Translations under genes and position numbers: made by a program
NCBI GenBank assembly: GCA_963709505.1
Contig: CAVPXC010000032.1
Span: forward strand, 1 to 64,000
Direction of reading: 5' to 3'
Length of the DNA: 64,000 nt
DNA from: CAVPXC01 sp963709505
GTDB lineage: Bacteria; Chloroflexota; Anaerolineae; JAAEKA01
Notes under the pieces: model-generated
The model's input: the letters and a program-made list of their open reading frames with translations, nothing else
The model's database searches: none
Told to the model about the DNA's origin: nothing
Part shown: positions 34,768 through 43,870 of the stretch, piece by piece
Position numbering within the stretch: the stretch's first letter is position 1
How the letters are laid out: the number at the start of each line of letters is the position of its first letter

Positions 34768-36067
34768 ATGATCGACCCGCAAGCCAAACCGGTACGTTAC
34801 ATCAAGCTTATGGCGCTCGTCATCGTGCTCGGCCTGGTCACCGCCCTGATGACCTTCGCCTTCGTGGCCGTCGTCCATCAAGGCACGGTTCTGATCTGGG
34901 AACAAGCCGCAGCGGCGCTGGGCTTGGATCAGCGCCTTTTTACCGTCCTGGTCTGCACGTTGGGCGGTCTGGTGGTCGGGCTGCTGGTCAGGCACTTCGG
35001 CGATCATGAGGCCATCTTTGCCGAGGTGATGCGCGAGTTCGGCAAGTCCGGCCGGTTCGACTATCGCAACGCGCCCGGCATTGTAGTCACTGCAATTGTG
35101 TCGCTTGTCTCGGGCGGGAGCCTCGGCCCCGAAGCGCCGCTGGCCGACGCCTGTGGCGGGTTGGGCACCCTGGCCTCCGACCGGCTCAAGCTCGAGGATC
35201 AGGAAACGCGCGCGCTCGGCTACTCCGGCGTCGAGCGCGATGCTCGCCTCCATGTTGACGTCGCCGTTCGGTGGGGCAATTCTGGGTCTGGAGGCGGCGC
35301 AGGGCGGACCCGGGGGCCTGCAGACCTATTTCTGGGTGCTGTTTCCCGCCTTGCTGGCATCGTCCGTGGCCACGGTGGTCTTCGTCCTGCTGAGCGGCAG
35401 TTTCATGGAAACCCTGTTCCACTTTCCGTTCTATTCGCCCCGCCTGGTGGATCTGCTGTATGCCGTGCCGCTGGCGCTGGTCGGTGGGGCGGTCGGTCTG
35501 CTGTTCATGGAGTCCCTCGGTTACCTCAGAAAGCTTCTGAAACCGCTGAAGTCGCACGTGGTTCTGCGCGCAGTGCTCGGCGGCCTGGGCATGGGGATCA
35601 TCGGCGCGCTCCTGCCGCTGACGCTGTTTTCGGGCGAGGAAGAAACAGCCGAACTGATCCAAAATGCGACGGAGATCGGCGTGGTGATGCTGATCGTGCT
35701 AGGGCTGGCCAAGCTTTTCGCGACATCCCTCTTGCTCAACACCGGTTGGAAAGGCGGCTATATCTTCCCCATCATGTTCACCGGCGTTGCCCTGGGGCTG
35801 GCGGTGAATCTGATGTTCCCCAACATCCCGGTTGCGGTCACTGTCGCGGCGACGATGGCCGGCGTGTTCGTCGCCGCTCTGAAGGCGCCATTGTTTGCAG
35901 GGTTCTTTACCATCATCCTGGTGCAGAAGGAGACCGCGGCGGTGATTGCCGTCGCCGTGATTGTAGGCTCCCTGCTGAGCGCGCTATGGATGTTGTACGG
36001 TGCCCGGCGCGCCGCGGCGCAGGCACAGGAGCGCGCCGGCACTGTGATGCCGCCGCCCACAAGTTAA
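34768..36067 (+). CDS. ClC-type chloride channel/transporter, frameshifted
   Basis: About 432 residues after removing one base near 35231-35233. The first part has VSGGSLGPEAPLADACGG, the anion-pathway motif with the gating-type Glu. The second part, in the next frame, has MLASMLTSPFGGAILGLEAA, the GWKGGYIFPIMFTGVALG motif and IILVQKETAAV. It lacks C-terminal CBS domains. ClC proteins move chloride, sometimes with proton exchange. The join GYSGV/SAMLAS is seamless, so the break is probably an assembly insertion. Confidence 0.85.
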
Positions 36068-36078
36068 GGAGTGACCGC

Positions 36079-37440
36079 ATGAGAACTCGCACCGCGGGAA
36101 GAGCTGCAGCACGTTACCGTTGGGACCGCCTGAAGGTGAGCTTCTGGTTTGCTCCGGCCATCATGGCGGTGGTCGCGGTTCTGCTGGCATGGACGATGTA
36201 CTGGCTGGATGGTATCATCCCCAACGAGGCCCTGGCGAGCAGCCGTTTCGTTCTGGCCGGTACTTCCGGTGAACTGCGCACTGCGCTGCTGGGCATGGCC
36301 GGCACCGTCCTGGCCACCGCCGGGGTGGTCTTCACGCTGCTCACCCTGCCGCTGTCAACCGTTGCGGCCCAGTACGGCTCACGCTTGCTGCGACTCTTCC
36401 TGGGCGATCGCACCGCCCAGTTCGTTCTGGGCATGTTCGTGGCCACATTTGTCTATTGCATGGCGGCTGCGCTTTCCATCCCTCCGATCAATGTGGAGAT
36501 TGAAAGCCCCCAATTGACCGCCACGGTTGGCTTGTACTTGATGCTGGCGACCTTCACCACGCTGATCCTCCTGGTCCAGCACATCAGCACCATGCTGCAG
36601 GCCCCCAATATCGCGGCCTCCGCAGGCGCCGAGCTGCGGGACGTCGTCGACGCAGAGATGGCGAGTGCGTTCACGGGCCGCGGCGAGCGTGCGATCTCGA
36701 ACGCCAGTCAGGCCGGCCAGGGCCTGTTCGACATCTCGCTTGAGACTGAGGGCTATGCGCTGCGCGTGAAGGAGAGCGGTTACGTCCAGTACATCGATCC
36801 GGACCTCATGCTCGCCGTGGCTCGGGAGAAGGACCTGGTCATCCGTCTGCTGCACAAGCCGGGGCACTTCGTGCGCAGCGGCGTGGTGGTCGCTCTGGTT
36901 TGGCCTGCGGACCGGGTAGACGAGCGGGCGGAGGGTGAGATGCGCGATGCCTTCGAGATCGGCAATGTGCGCACTCCCACCCAGGATATCCTATGCGCGG
37001 TCAACCAGCTCGTCGAGATGGCCGTTCGGGCCATGTCGCCGGCGATCAATGACCCGTTCACGGCGATGACCTGCCTGGATCATCTCGGCGATGGACTAGT
37101 GAGGTTCGTCCGGCAAGAAGAGAGAGGCCGCCAGCACTATGACCGCGAGGGACGGCTGCGCCTCGTCCTGGAACCGGTCAACTTTGCGGAGTTGGTCGAT
37201 GCCGCCTTCGATATGCTCCGCCATGCCAGTTGTGACAACGCCAGCGTCCTGCTGCACATGTTGGCGGTGATCGACGTAATTGGCCGGGAGGCGCAAGCGC
37301 CTGCGGCGCGCCAACTGCTGCAGCGACATGTCCGCCTGATCCAGGCGGAAAGCCAGGCCGGCCAGTTGATCGAGCAGGATCGGGAGTCCGTCCACCGAAG
37401 CAGCGAAGCGTTACTGACCAGGCTGGAAGGCGCGCCGTGA
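36079..37440 (+). CDS. DUF2254 membrane protein
   Basis: A 453-residue protein with four N-terminal helices (FWFAPAIMAVVAVLLAWTMY, ALLGMAGTVLATAGVVFTLL, VLGMFVATFVYCMAAALSIP, LMLATFTTLILLVQHISTML) and a soluble C-terminal half with RAMSPAINDPFTAMTCLDHL, the most conserved DUF2254 motif. Function unknown. It starts 11 bases after the ClC stop with a GGAGTG site. Confidence 0.9.
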   Translation: MRTRTAGRAAARYRWDRLKVSFWFAPAIMAVVAVLLAWTMYWLDGIIPNEALASSRFVLAGTSGELRTALLGMAGTVLATAGVVFTLLTLPLSTVAAQYGSRLLRLFLGDRTAQFVLGMFVATFVYCMAAALSIPPINVEIESPQLTATVGLYLMLATFTTLILLVQHISTMLQAPNIAASAGAELRDVVDAEMASAFTGRGERAISNASQAGQGLFDISLETEGYALRVKESGYVQYIDPDLMLAVAREKDLVIRLLHKPGHFVRSGVVVALVWPADRVDERAEGEMRDAFEIGNVRTPTQDILCAVNQLVEMAVRAMSPAINDPFTAMTCLDHLGDGLVRFVRQEERGRQHYDREGRLRLVLEPVNFAELVDAAFDMLRHASCDNASVLLHMLAVIDVIGREAQAPAARQLLQRHVRLIQAESQAGQLIEQDRESVHRSSEALLTRLEGAP

Positions 37441-37517
37441 GCGTTACCATAGCCCTGCCCCGCGGCCACGCGGGAGCTCATAGTCAGCGATACCTGCAAC
37501 AAAGGAGTCCTACGTAG

Positions 37518-39228
37518 ATGCAGCCGACACCCCCTACAGGCATTTCACGATTCATTCCCGGTCTGGGCCTCATTAAGGACTTTAGTCCCGCGTTGCTGCG
37601 CACGGAGGCCATCGCCGCGATCACGGTGGTCGCGGTGATGGTGCCCTCGGCGATGGCCATGGGCGACCTGGCTGGAGTCACCCCGGTCGCCGGGCTGTAT
37701 GTGGCGATCGCCGCAATGGTGATGTATGCGCTGTTTGGCACCTCCAGGCAGGTCATCATGGGTCCCGAGGCGACGGCCGCGATCATGACCGCAACCGCCG
37801 TTGCGCCGCTGGCAGGCGCGGACCCTGCGCGCTACGCCGCGCTCGCCGCAATGCTGGCGATCTTGGTCGGCGCCGTCTCGCTGCTCGGTCGGGTCGCCAA
37901 GTTGGGATTCATCACCGATCTCCTATCCAAGCCGGTTCTGGTCGGCTACCTCTTGGGCGCGACGCTGATCGTCATTGCCAGCCAAGTGGGCAAGATTTTC
38001 GGGATCTCGCTGGAGAGCGACAAGTTCTTCCAGCAGGTTATCGAACTGATCAGCCGCCTGGACGAAACGCACCTTCTCACCCTCGCCATTGGCGTTACCA
38101 GCATGGCGGTGCTGCTCATCGTGCGCCGCGTGAATCGTAAAATTCCTGGTCCTCTCATCGTCGTCGTCGGCGCCATCATCCTCTCGTCCGTTTTGGGCTG
38201 GGCTGACAAGGGCGTTGCGGTTGTCGGCCCGGTCCCGGCTGGACTGCCGCAGATCACGATCCCCGCGGTCACGCCTCAAGATATCTTGGCGCTGCTGCCT
38301 GCTGCTATCGCGCTAACGATCCTGATTTATGCCGATGAGATCCTGACCTCGCGTGTCTTTGCTAACAAACACGGCCAGAAGATCGACGCCAACCAGGAGT
38401 TTGTGGGCATCGGCATGGCCAATATCGGCGCCGGGTTCTTGACCGGGTTTCCTGCTGCGCTCAGCGCTTCGCGCACGACCGTTAGCGACCAGGGGGGCGG
38501 GAAGACACAGTGGGTCGGGTTGGTTGCCGCCGCGCTCACCATCATATTCCTGCTCTTTTTCACAGCCCTACTGGAGCCGCTGCCCAGCGCCACGTTGGGC
38601 GCTATCATCATCGTCGCTTCGCTCGGGTTGATCGACATCCCGGCGTTTCGCTACCTGCGCAAAGTGCGCAGCGGCGAGTTCTGGCTGGCCGTGATTACAA
38701 CCCTTGGCGTGCTCACCATCGGCGTCTTGCAGGGCATCATCGTCGCCGTGGCGCTGTCGCTCATCAGCGTCCTCTATCGCGTTGCGCGGCCGCACGATGC
38801 GCTGCTCGATCAGGTGGACGCGGCCGGCGGCACGATCTATCGAGGCGTCTCCGACAAAGAGACGGCGCTGACCGAGCCGGGGTTGATCGTCTATCGTTTC
38901 GATGCGCCGCTGGTATTCGCGAACGCGGCGTTCTTCACCGAGCGGTTAGAGGCGCTGATCACCAACGCCGGCCCTGACCTGAAGTGCGTGATCTTGGATG
39001 CAGAAGCCATGAGCGACTTCGATTCGACGGCGGCGGAAACGCTGGAGAACCTCGATGCGGACCTCGAACGACGCGGCGTCGACTTGTGGATCGCGCGCGA
39101 ATGGGCCACTGCGTGATCTTTTGGCAAGAACAGGGCTGACGCAGCGGCTTGGCGAAGAGCACATCTATCCGTCGGTGCGTGCAGCGGTGGCGGCGTATCA
39201 CGAGCAATTCGGCGAGGCGCGCCCATAA
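37518..39228 (+). CDS. SulP-family anion transporter with STAS domain, paralogue 2, frameshifted at the end
   Basis: About 569 residues after correction. Core motifs include MVPSAMAMGDLAGVTPVAGL and FANKHGQKIDANQEFVGIG; the STAS domain starts near GLIVYRFDAPLVFANAAFF. In the zero frame the protein stops at 39116, but one frame over it continues through LRDLLARTGLTQRLGEEHIY to EARP and a TAA at 39228, a normal SulP ending. One extra base near 39105-39109 explains this. Good AAAGGAG site. The last 29 codons have a relic copy at 39779-39868. Confidence 0.88.
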
Positions 39229-39280
39229 GATGTCCAGCATGCTGCTGGTCGATCTCGACAACCAGGAGGAAAATAGTTCC

Positions 39281-39685
39281 ATGACCATTCCATTCATGTC
39301 TGGCGAATGGGCGAAAGCCGTCAAGGACGCCATCAACGCCAATGATGCTTTCAAAGAAGCTGCTGCAACCTGGGAGGGAGATTTCTACTTCATCGCAGAA
39401 GTGAAGGATGGATCAAAGTCCACGGTCTACCTCGATTTGTGGCATGGCGCTTGTCGCGATGCATTCGTGCCCGCTGACTCCAGCACGAAGTCACCCGAAT
39501 TCGAGATAAGCGGTAAGATTCCTATCTGGAAGAAAGTTCTCGGCAATCAACTCGACCCGGTCCAAGCCCTACTCACCCGCCAAATCAAGCTGAAAGGCAA
39601 TATGTCCAAGGTTCTGCGCGAGACCAAGGTCGCGCAGGAAATGATCAAGTCTGCAGCGAGCGTGCCGACCGAGTTTCCCGAGTAA
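39281..39685 (+). CDS. SCP2 sterol-binding-domain protein
   Basis: A 134-residue single SCP2 domain: DFYFIAEVKDGSKSTVYLDL, FEISGKIPIWKKVLGNQLDP and LLTRQIKLKGNMSKVLRETK follow the family pattern. These domains bind lipids or acyl-CoA in a hydrophobic tunnel. The start at 39281 follows AGGAGG. The gene is flanked by the true and the relic ends of SulP paralogue 2, so it may have been inserted in a duplicated transporter tail. Confidence 0.82.
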   Translation: MTIPFMSGEWAKAVKDAINANDAFKEAAATWEGDFYFIAEVKDGSKSTVYLDLWHGACRDAFVPADSSTKSPEFEISGKIPIWKKVLGNQLDPVQALLTRQIKLKGNMSKVLRETKVAQEMIKSAASVPTEFPE

Positions 39686-39778
39686 ACCTGCCTTCAAAGC
39701 TGCTCTAGGAAGCAGTGCATTCGTGTCGAGCGGACGTAGCTCGGCCAGCGGGCGTGGATCAAGCTCAAGGGTGCATGC

Positions 39779-39868
39779 ACCACGCGGCTCGGCGCAGACC
39801 ACATCAATCCATCGGTGCGCGCCGCGGTGATGGCAAATCACGCGCAATTCGGAGAGGCGCGCCTGTAA
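39779..39868 (+). pseudogene. Relic of a SulP C-terminal tail
   Basis: A 29-codon stretch ending in TAA reads TTRLGADHINPSVRAAVMAN and then HAQFGEARL. It parallels the end of SulP paralogue 2 (TQRLGEEHIYPSVRAAVAAY, HEQFGEARP). No transporter body precedes it. Confidence 0.75.
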
Positions 39869-39892
39869 GGAGCAAGGAATGGAGACTTTATC

Positions 39893-40933
39893 ATGATACG
39901 AAACGAACCCCCGGTCCGGGGCATCGCTGCCATCCTGACCACCGCGATCGCGGTGGCGCTATTCGCGATCGTTGCGACTGCTGGCAGCGCAGCCGCAGCG
40001 GCACAACAGCCGCCTGAAACGGCCTTCATCACCGTCAACCCGGAGGCCGGATTCCCGCTGGATCCGTTCATCATCAGCCTCCAGGCTGGCGGCCCGGTGG
40101 ACGCCAGCACCGTCTCCAAAGCGTGCAAGGGCTTCGTTGCCAAAAGGCCGGCTGTAACCGTAGACTACAAGGGCAAGGCCGAGATATTGAAGGTTTTTTT
40201 CTACAGCGACGGCGACCCGGTGTTGATGATTCAGACCCCGGATGGAAAGTTCGCCTGCAACGATAACACCAGCCCGACGCTGCTGGACCCGACGGTGACG
40301 CTGACCAAACCGGCGCAGGGACGCTACAATGTCTGGCTGGGCAGCGCGCTGGCCGGCGACCTGATCCCGGGGTTCCTGGTGTTCACCGGGCAGGGCGACG
40401 TGAGGGCCGGCGCATTGGCGTTGGGGAGCTTGGTGAAGCGGCCGGCCCAGCCCGACCTGTTGCCGCTCGACAGCCGGGTGGCGTCCGCCGCCACGCGGCT
40501 GGCCGAGGCGCAGGCGGCTGTAAAGGCCACGACAAAGCTGGCGCCGGGCGGCGGGCCGTTAACCGCGCGGGTGACGGCGGCGGGCAAGCTGCCGGCGCCC
40601 GAACTGGCGACGGGCGAGGTTCTGTGCGGGGGCCTGATCACCGTGGCCCCGAGCTACGCCTTCGAGTGGTCGGGGCAGGCGAGGGCCCTCGGCGTGATGT
40701 TCGAGGGGGATGGAGACGCCACGGTCATCGTGCGTACGCCGGATGGCCAGTTCCTCTGTGCCGATGACGCCGACGGCAAGAACAACCTGAACCCGCTGGT
40801 CATCGCCAGTAACCCCGCAACGGGCAGATATCTGGTGTGGGTCGGCCGGGTTGATCCGGCGAAACCGGTGACCGGCAAACTGACGGTGGCATCCACGGCC
40901 GATCTCAAGCCGGCTGTGCTGAAGAAGCAGTGA
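39893..40933 (+). CDS. Secreted protein with two related beta domains
   Basis: A 346-residue exported protein with a signal peptide (cleavage near GSAAAAAQQ). It has two copies of a beta-sandwich-like unit, marked by VLMIQTPDGKFACNDNTSP and VIVRTPDGQFLCADDADGKN, each followed by GRYNVWLG or GRYLVWVG. This resembles PPC-type or carbohydrate/ligand-binding domains. Asp-rich loops could bind Ca2+. No catalytic motif is seen. Confidence 0.72.
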   Translation: MIRNEPPVRGIAAILTTAIAVALFAIVATAGSAAAAAQQPPETAFITVNPEAGFPLDPFIISLQAGGPVDASTVSKACKGFVAKRPAVTVDYKGKAEILKVFFYSDGDPVLMIQTPDGKFACNDNTSPTLLDPTVTLTKPAQGRYNVWLGSALAGDLIPGFLVFTGQGDVRAGALALGSLVKRPAQPDLLPLDSRVASAATRLAEAQAAVKATTKLAPGGGPLTARVTAAGKLPAPELATGEVLCGGLITVAPSYAFEWSGQARALGVMFEGDGDATVIVRTPDGQFLCADDADGKNNLNPLVIASNPATGRYLVWVGRVDPAKPVTGKLTVASTADLKPAVLKKQ

Positions 40934-40952
40934 TGGACGAGGAGACATAACC

Positions 40953-41777
40953 ATGATGAAACCCAGACACCTGATAATCGTCCCGGCGCTGCTTGTGCTG
41001 GTTATCCTGGCCGCCGTCACTGCGCCGCTGTTGGCGCAGAGCGGCAACAGTTGGTACGTGGTGTACTACAGCGACCCCAACTGGTCGGTGCCTTCAGCAG
41101 GGCAGTACACGTCCTATATCGGCTTCGACTGGGGCACGGCCGCCCCGTCCCCAGGCATGCCATCCACCAACTGGACGGCCAACATGACCACCACAGCCTA
41201 CTTCTCCGCCGGGAACTACACATTCTCGGCCCTGGCTGACGACGAGATCTCCATGCAAATTGATGGCGTGACTTACATCAACACCATGGGCGCCGGCATG
41301 GCGGGCAAGCCCGTGTCGCTGATTCTCCCGATGACAGAGGGCTACCACAACATCGCAGTGTGGTATCGCCAGTACACGGGCGAGGCCTATGTCTACCTGA
41401 CGTGGGTCTACGGCAGCGTCACGCCGGCGCCAACCGGGACGCCGAGCTGCGATCCCTGGTGGTCGTGCTCCTGCCCGGTGCAGGCGACCACCCTCACCAC
41501 GCGCTACGGTGACTACACCAACTGCATCCAACAGAACATTCATCAGTCTAACTGCTTCGTTTCCGACGGTCAATGGGATTCGCCCAACATGGACTCGATC
41601 CAGTCGGAGCCGCAGATCCAGGTGTGGGGAGGTCCTTGCACACCGGGTCAGCTTCAGTGTATGCAGTTGGCGTGCAACCAGGCGCCCGTGGAGGCCACGT
41701 GTTCGAAGACCGAGGCGGGTTGGTTCTACTACGGTCCGTGCCCGGAGCCGACACCGACCCCGACCGCGACCCAGTGA
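40953..41777 (+). CDS. Secreted PA14-domain protein
   Basis: A 274-residue exported protein: signal peptide (PALLVLVILAAVTAPLLAQ), a PA14-like beta domain (YYSDPNWSVPSAGQYTSYIG to TWVYGS), a Pro/Thr linker, then a cysteine-rich part with about ten Cys and a threonine/proline tail. PA14 domains bind sugars. It is 20 bases after the previous secreted protein, so the two probably form a pair. Confidence 0.78.
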   Translation: MMKPRHLIIVPALLVLVILAAVTAPLLAQSGNSWYVVYYSDPNWSVPSAGQYTSYIGFDWGTAAPSPGMPSTNWTANMTTTAYFSAGNYTFSALADDEISMQIDGVTYINTMGAGMAGKPVSLILPMTEGYHNIAVWYRQYTGEAYVYLTWVYGSVTPAPTGTPSCDPWWSCSCPVQATTLTTRYGDYTNCIQQNIHQSNCFVSDGQWDSPNMDSIQSEPQIQVWGGPCTPGQLQCMQLACNQAPVEATCSKTEAGWFYYGPCPEPTPTPTATQ

Positions 41778-41956
41778 GATTTTTCATGCCCATACGACCT
41801 CTGTCTGACCGAGGGCGTCGCATGGGCTGCATGCCAGAGACGAGTATAGGACTGATGAAATAGCTTGGCGAGGTGCGCATTGATCCTGAGGCATCATCCG
41901 GGAGTTCCGGAGTTGTCATGGGTGAGATCGGATGATCTGATGACAGGAATACATGG

Positions 41957-43789
41957 ATGACATTTCTTAGCGAGATGCTCCAGAAGAGACACATCGTCAG
42001 CTACGTCCCGGTCATCGGTTGGGCCCGGACGTATCAGCGCGAACTGCTGCGCGACGATCTGGTCTCGGGCGTCGTCGTCGGCGCGGTCATGATCCCGGTA
42101 GCGATGGCCTATGCGCAGATGGCCGGTGTGCCGCCGCAGATGGGCCTGTATGCGGCCATTGCGGGCATGACGGCGTATGCTGTTTTCGCCACCAGCCGGC
42201 ACCTTAAGATCACGACCAGCTCTACGATGTCGATCATGTCCATGGCGGTGGTGGCGCCACTCGCGGCGGGCGATCCGGCCACATTCGTGGCGCTCTCGTC
42301 CGCGTTGGCGCTCACCGTTGGCATCATTATGCTCGTCATGGGCATCATCAAGCTGGGCTTCGTCTCGGACTTCCTGGCCAAGTCGGTGATGACGGGCTAC
42401 ATCTTTGGCGTGGCGTGTCTTATCGCTATCAGCCAGTTGCCCAAGGTGTTCGGCGTCCCTGGGGGCAGCGGCAACTTCTTTCAGCAGGTCGGCCAATTCA
42501 TCGTCAATTTGCCGGAAACCAACGTCTACTCCCTGGCGCTGGGCGTAGGCACATTCGCCATTGTCTTGTTGTTCAAGCATTACAAGCCGATGGTTCCCGG
42601 CGCGCTGGTAGCCCTGGTGCTGGGGACCGTGCTGGCATCGCTTTTGCCGTTGAGCGAGCAGCACGGCGTCGCCGTCGTCGGCGTCATCCCGACCGGGATG
42701 TCGTCCCCGGCGCTACCGCGGATCGACCTGGAGGCCATTCCGTTCCTTATCACGGGCGCGGTCGGCATCGTGTTCCTGGCGGTCGGTGAAACATTGGGGA
42801 CCGGACGCGCCTACGCAGCGAAATATCACTACGAGGTGAATGCGGACCAGGAGCTGCTGGCGATAGGCGCGGCGAATGTCAGCTCGGGTCTGTTTCAGGG
42901 CATCACGATCGACATGAGCCTGTCCAGCACCGCGAGCGGCGAAGATGCCGGCGAGCGCACCCAACTCTCATCGCTGGTCAGCGCAGGCGTGCTCCTGGCC
43001 GTCGTCGTATTCCTTGCGCCGCTGCTGCAAAATCTGCCCACAGCCGTGCTAGGCGCGATCGTGCTGACCTCGATTTTTGGGCTGTTCAACTACAGGGAAT
43101 TCCAGCGTTACTATCGTCTACGTAAGACCGATTTCTTCCTGGCGCTCACCGCGCTGGTGGGCGTCGTGACCAGCGATGTGATGACGGGCCTGGCGCTTGC
43201 GGTTCTGCTATCGGTGGTGATGCTGTTGTATCGCGCCAGCCGGCCGTACATCGCACTCCTGGGCAAACGCGCAAGTGGCGAATACAGCGACACAGGCCGG
43301 TATCCGGACGCGCAACCCATCCCCGGCCTGGTGCTCCTGCGACTGGATGCGCCGTTGTATTTCTTCAATGCCAATGTGGCGCGTACGCAGATCCTGGCGC
43401 AGACGGGTGTTGAACCGCCACCGCAAGCCATCCTGTTGGATCTCGCGGCAAGCGCCGACCTCGATATCGGCACGTCCGACATGCTGCGCGATCTGACGAG
43501 CGATCTCCGCCAGGCCAACATTGATCTGCTCTTCGCCCAGGTGCGCGGTTCGGTGCGGCAGCGGATGACCAAGACGGGGTTGTTCGATCATATCGGCCAA
43601 GATCACATCTTCCTGAGCGTCGACGCTGCGGTGCAGTCTTTCTTGAGCCGTTCGGCGACCGGTGTTGGGACTTCTCCAGCCGCTGAGGCCGCGGTGGTAG
43701 TCGCCGGTGAGGATACGGATGATCCCTCCCATGTTCAGATAATGCCAGACCACTCGGAAAGCAAAGAAGGAGCCAAAAATGACGGATGA
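41957..43789 (+). CDS. SulP-family anion transporter with STAS domain, paralogue 3
   Basis: A 610-residue, intact transporter: MIPVAMAYAQMAGVPPQMGL in the first conserved helix pair, YAAKYHYEVNADQELLAIGA, and a STAS domain from about residue 450 (LVLLRLDAPLYFFNANVART). It ends with an acidic tail. It has an AGGA-type site. Sequence differs clearly from the other two SulP proteins, so they need not share a substrate. Confidence 0.92.
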   Translation: MTFLSEMLQKRHIVSYVPVIGWARTYQRELLRDDLVSGVVVGAVMIPVAMAYAQMAGVPPQMGLYAAIAGMTAYAVFATSRHLKITTSSTMSIMSMAVVAPLAAGDPATFVALSSALALTVGIIMLVMGIIKLGFVSDFLAKSVMTGYIFGVACLIAISQLPKVFGVPGGSGNFFQQVGQFIVNLPETNVYSLALGVGTFAIVLLFKHYKPMVPGALVALVLGTVLASLLPLSEQHGVAVVGVIPTGMSSPALPRIDLEAIPFLITGAVGIVFLAVGETLGTGRAYAAKYHYEVNADQELLAIGAANVSSGLFQGITIDMSLSSTASGEDAGERTQLSSLVSAGVLLAVVVFLAPLLQNLPTAVLGAIVLTSIFGLFNYREFQRYYRLRKTDFFLALTALVGVVTSDVMTGLALAVLLSVVMLLYRASRPYIALLGKRASGEYSDTGRYPDAQPIPGLVLLRLDAPLYFFNANVARTQILAQTGVEPPPQAILLDLAASADLDIGTSDMLRDLTSDLRQANIDLLFAQVRGSVRQRMTKTGLFDHIGQDHIFLSVDAAVQSFLSRSATGVGTSPAAEAAVVVAGEDTDDPSHVQIMPDHSESKEGAKNDG

Positions 43790-43870
43790 TCAATCGCGTG
43801 GGCAGAGTGCGGCCCCGCGGCGCCTGAGCACAAGGCCGCGGACGCCAAGCTCACCGAGGCGCCGCGTTTC

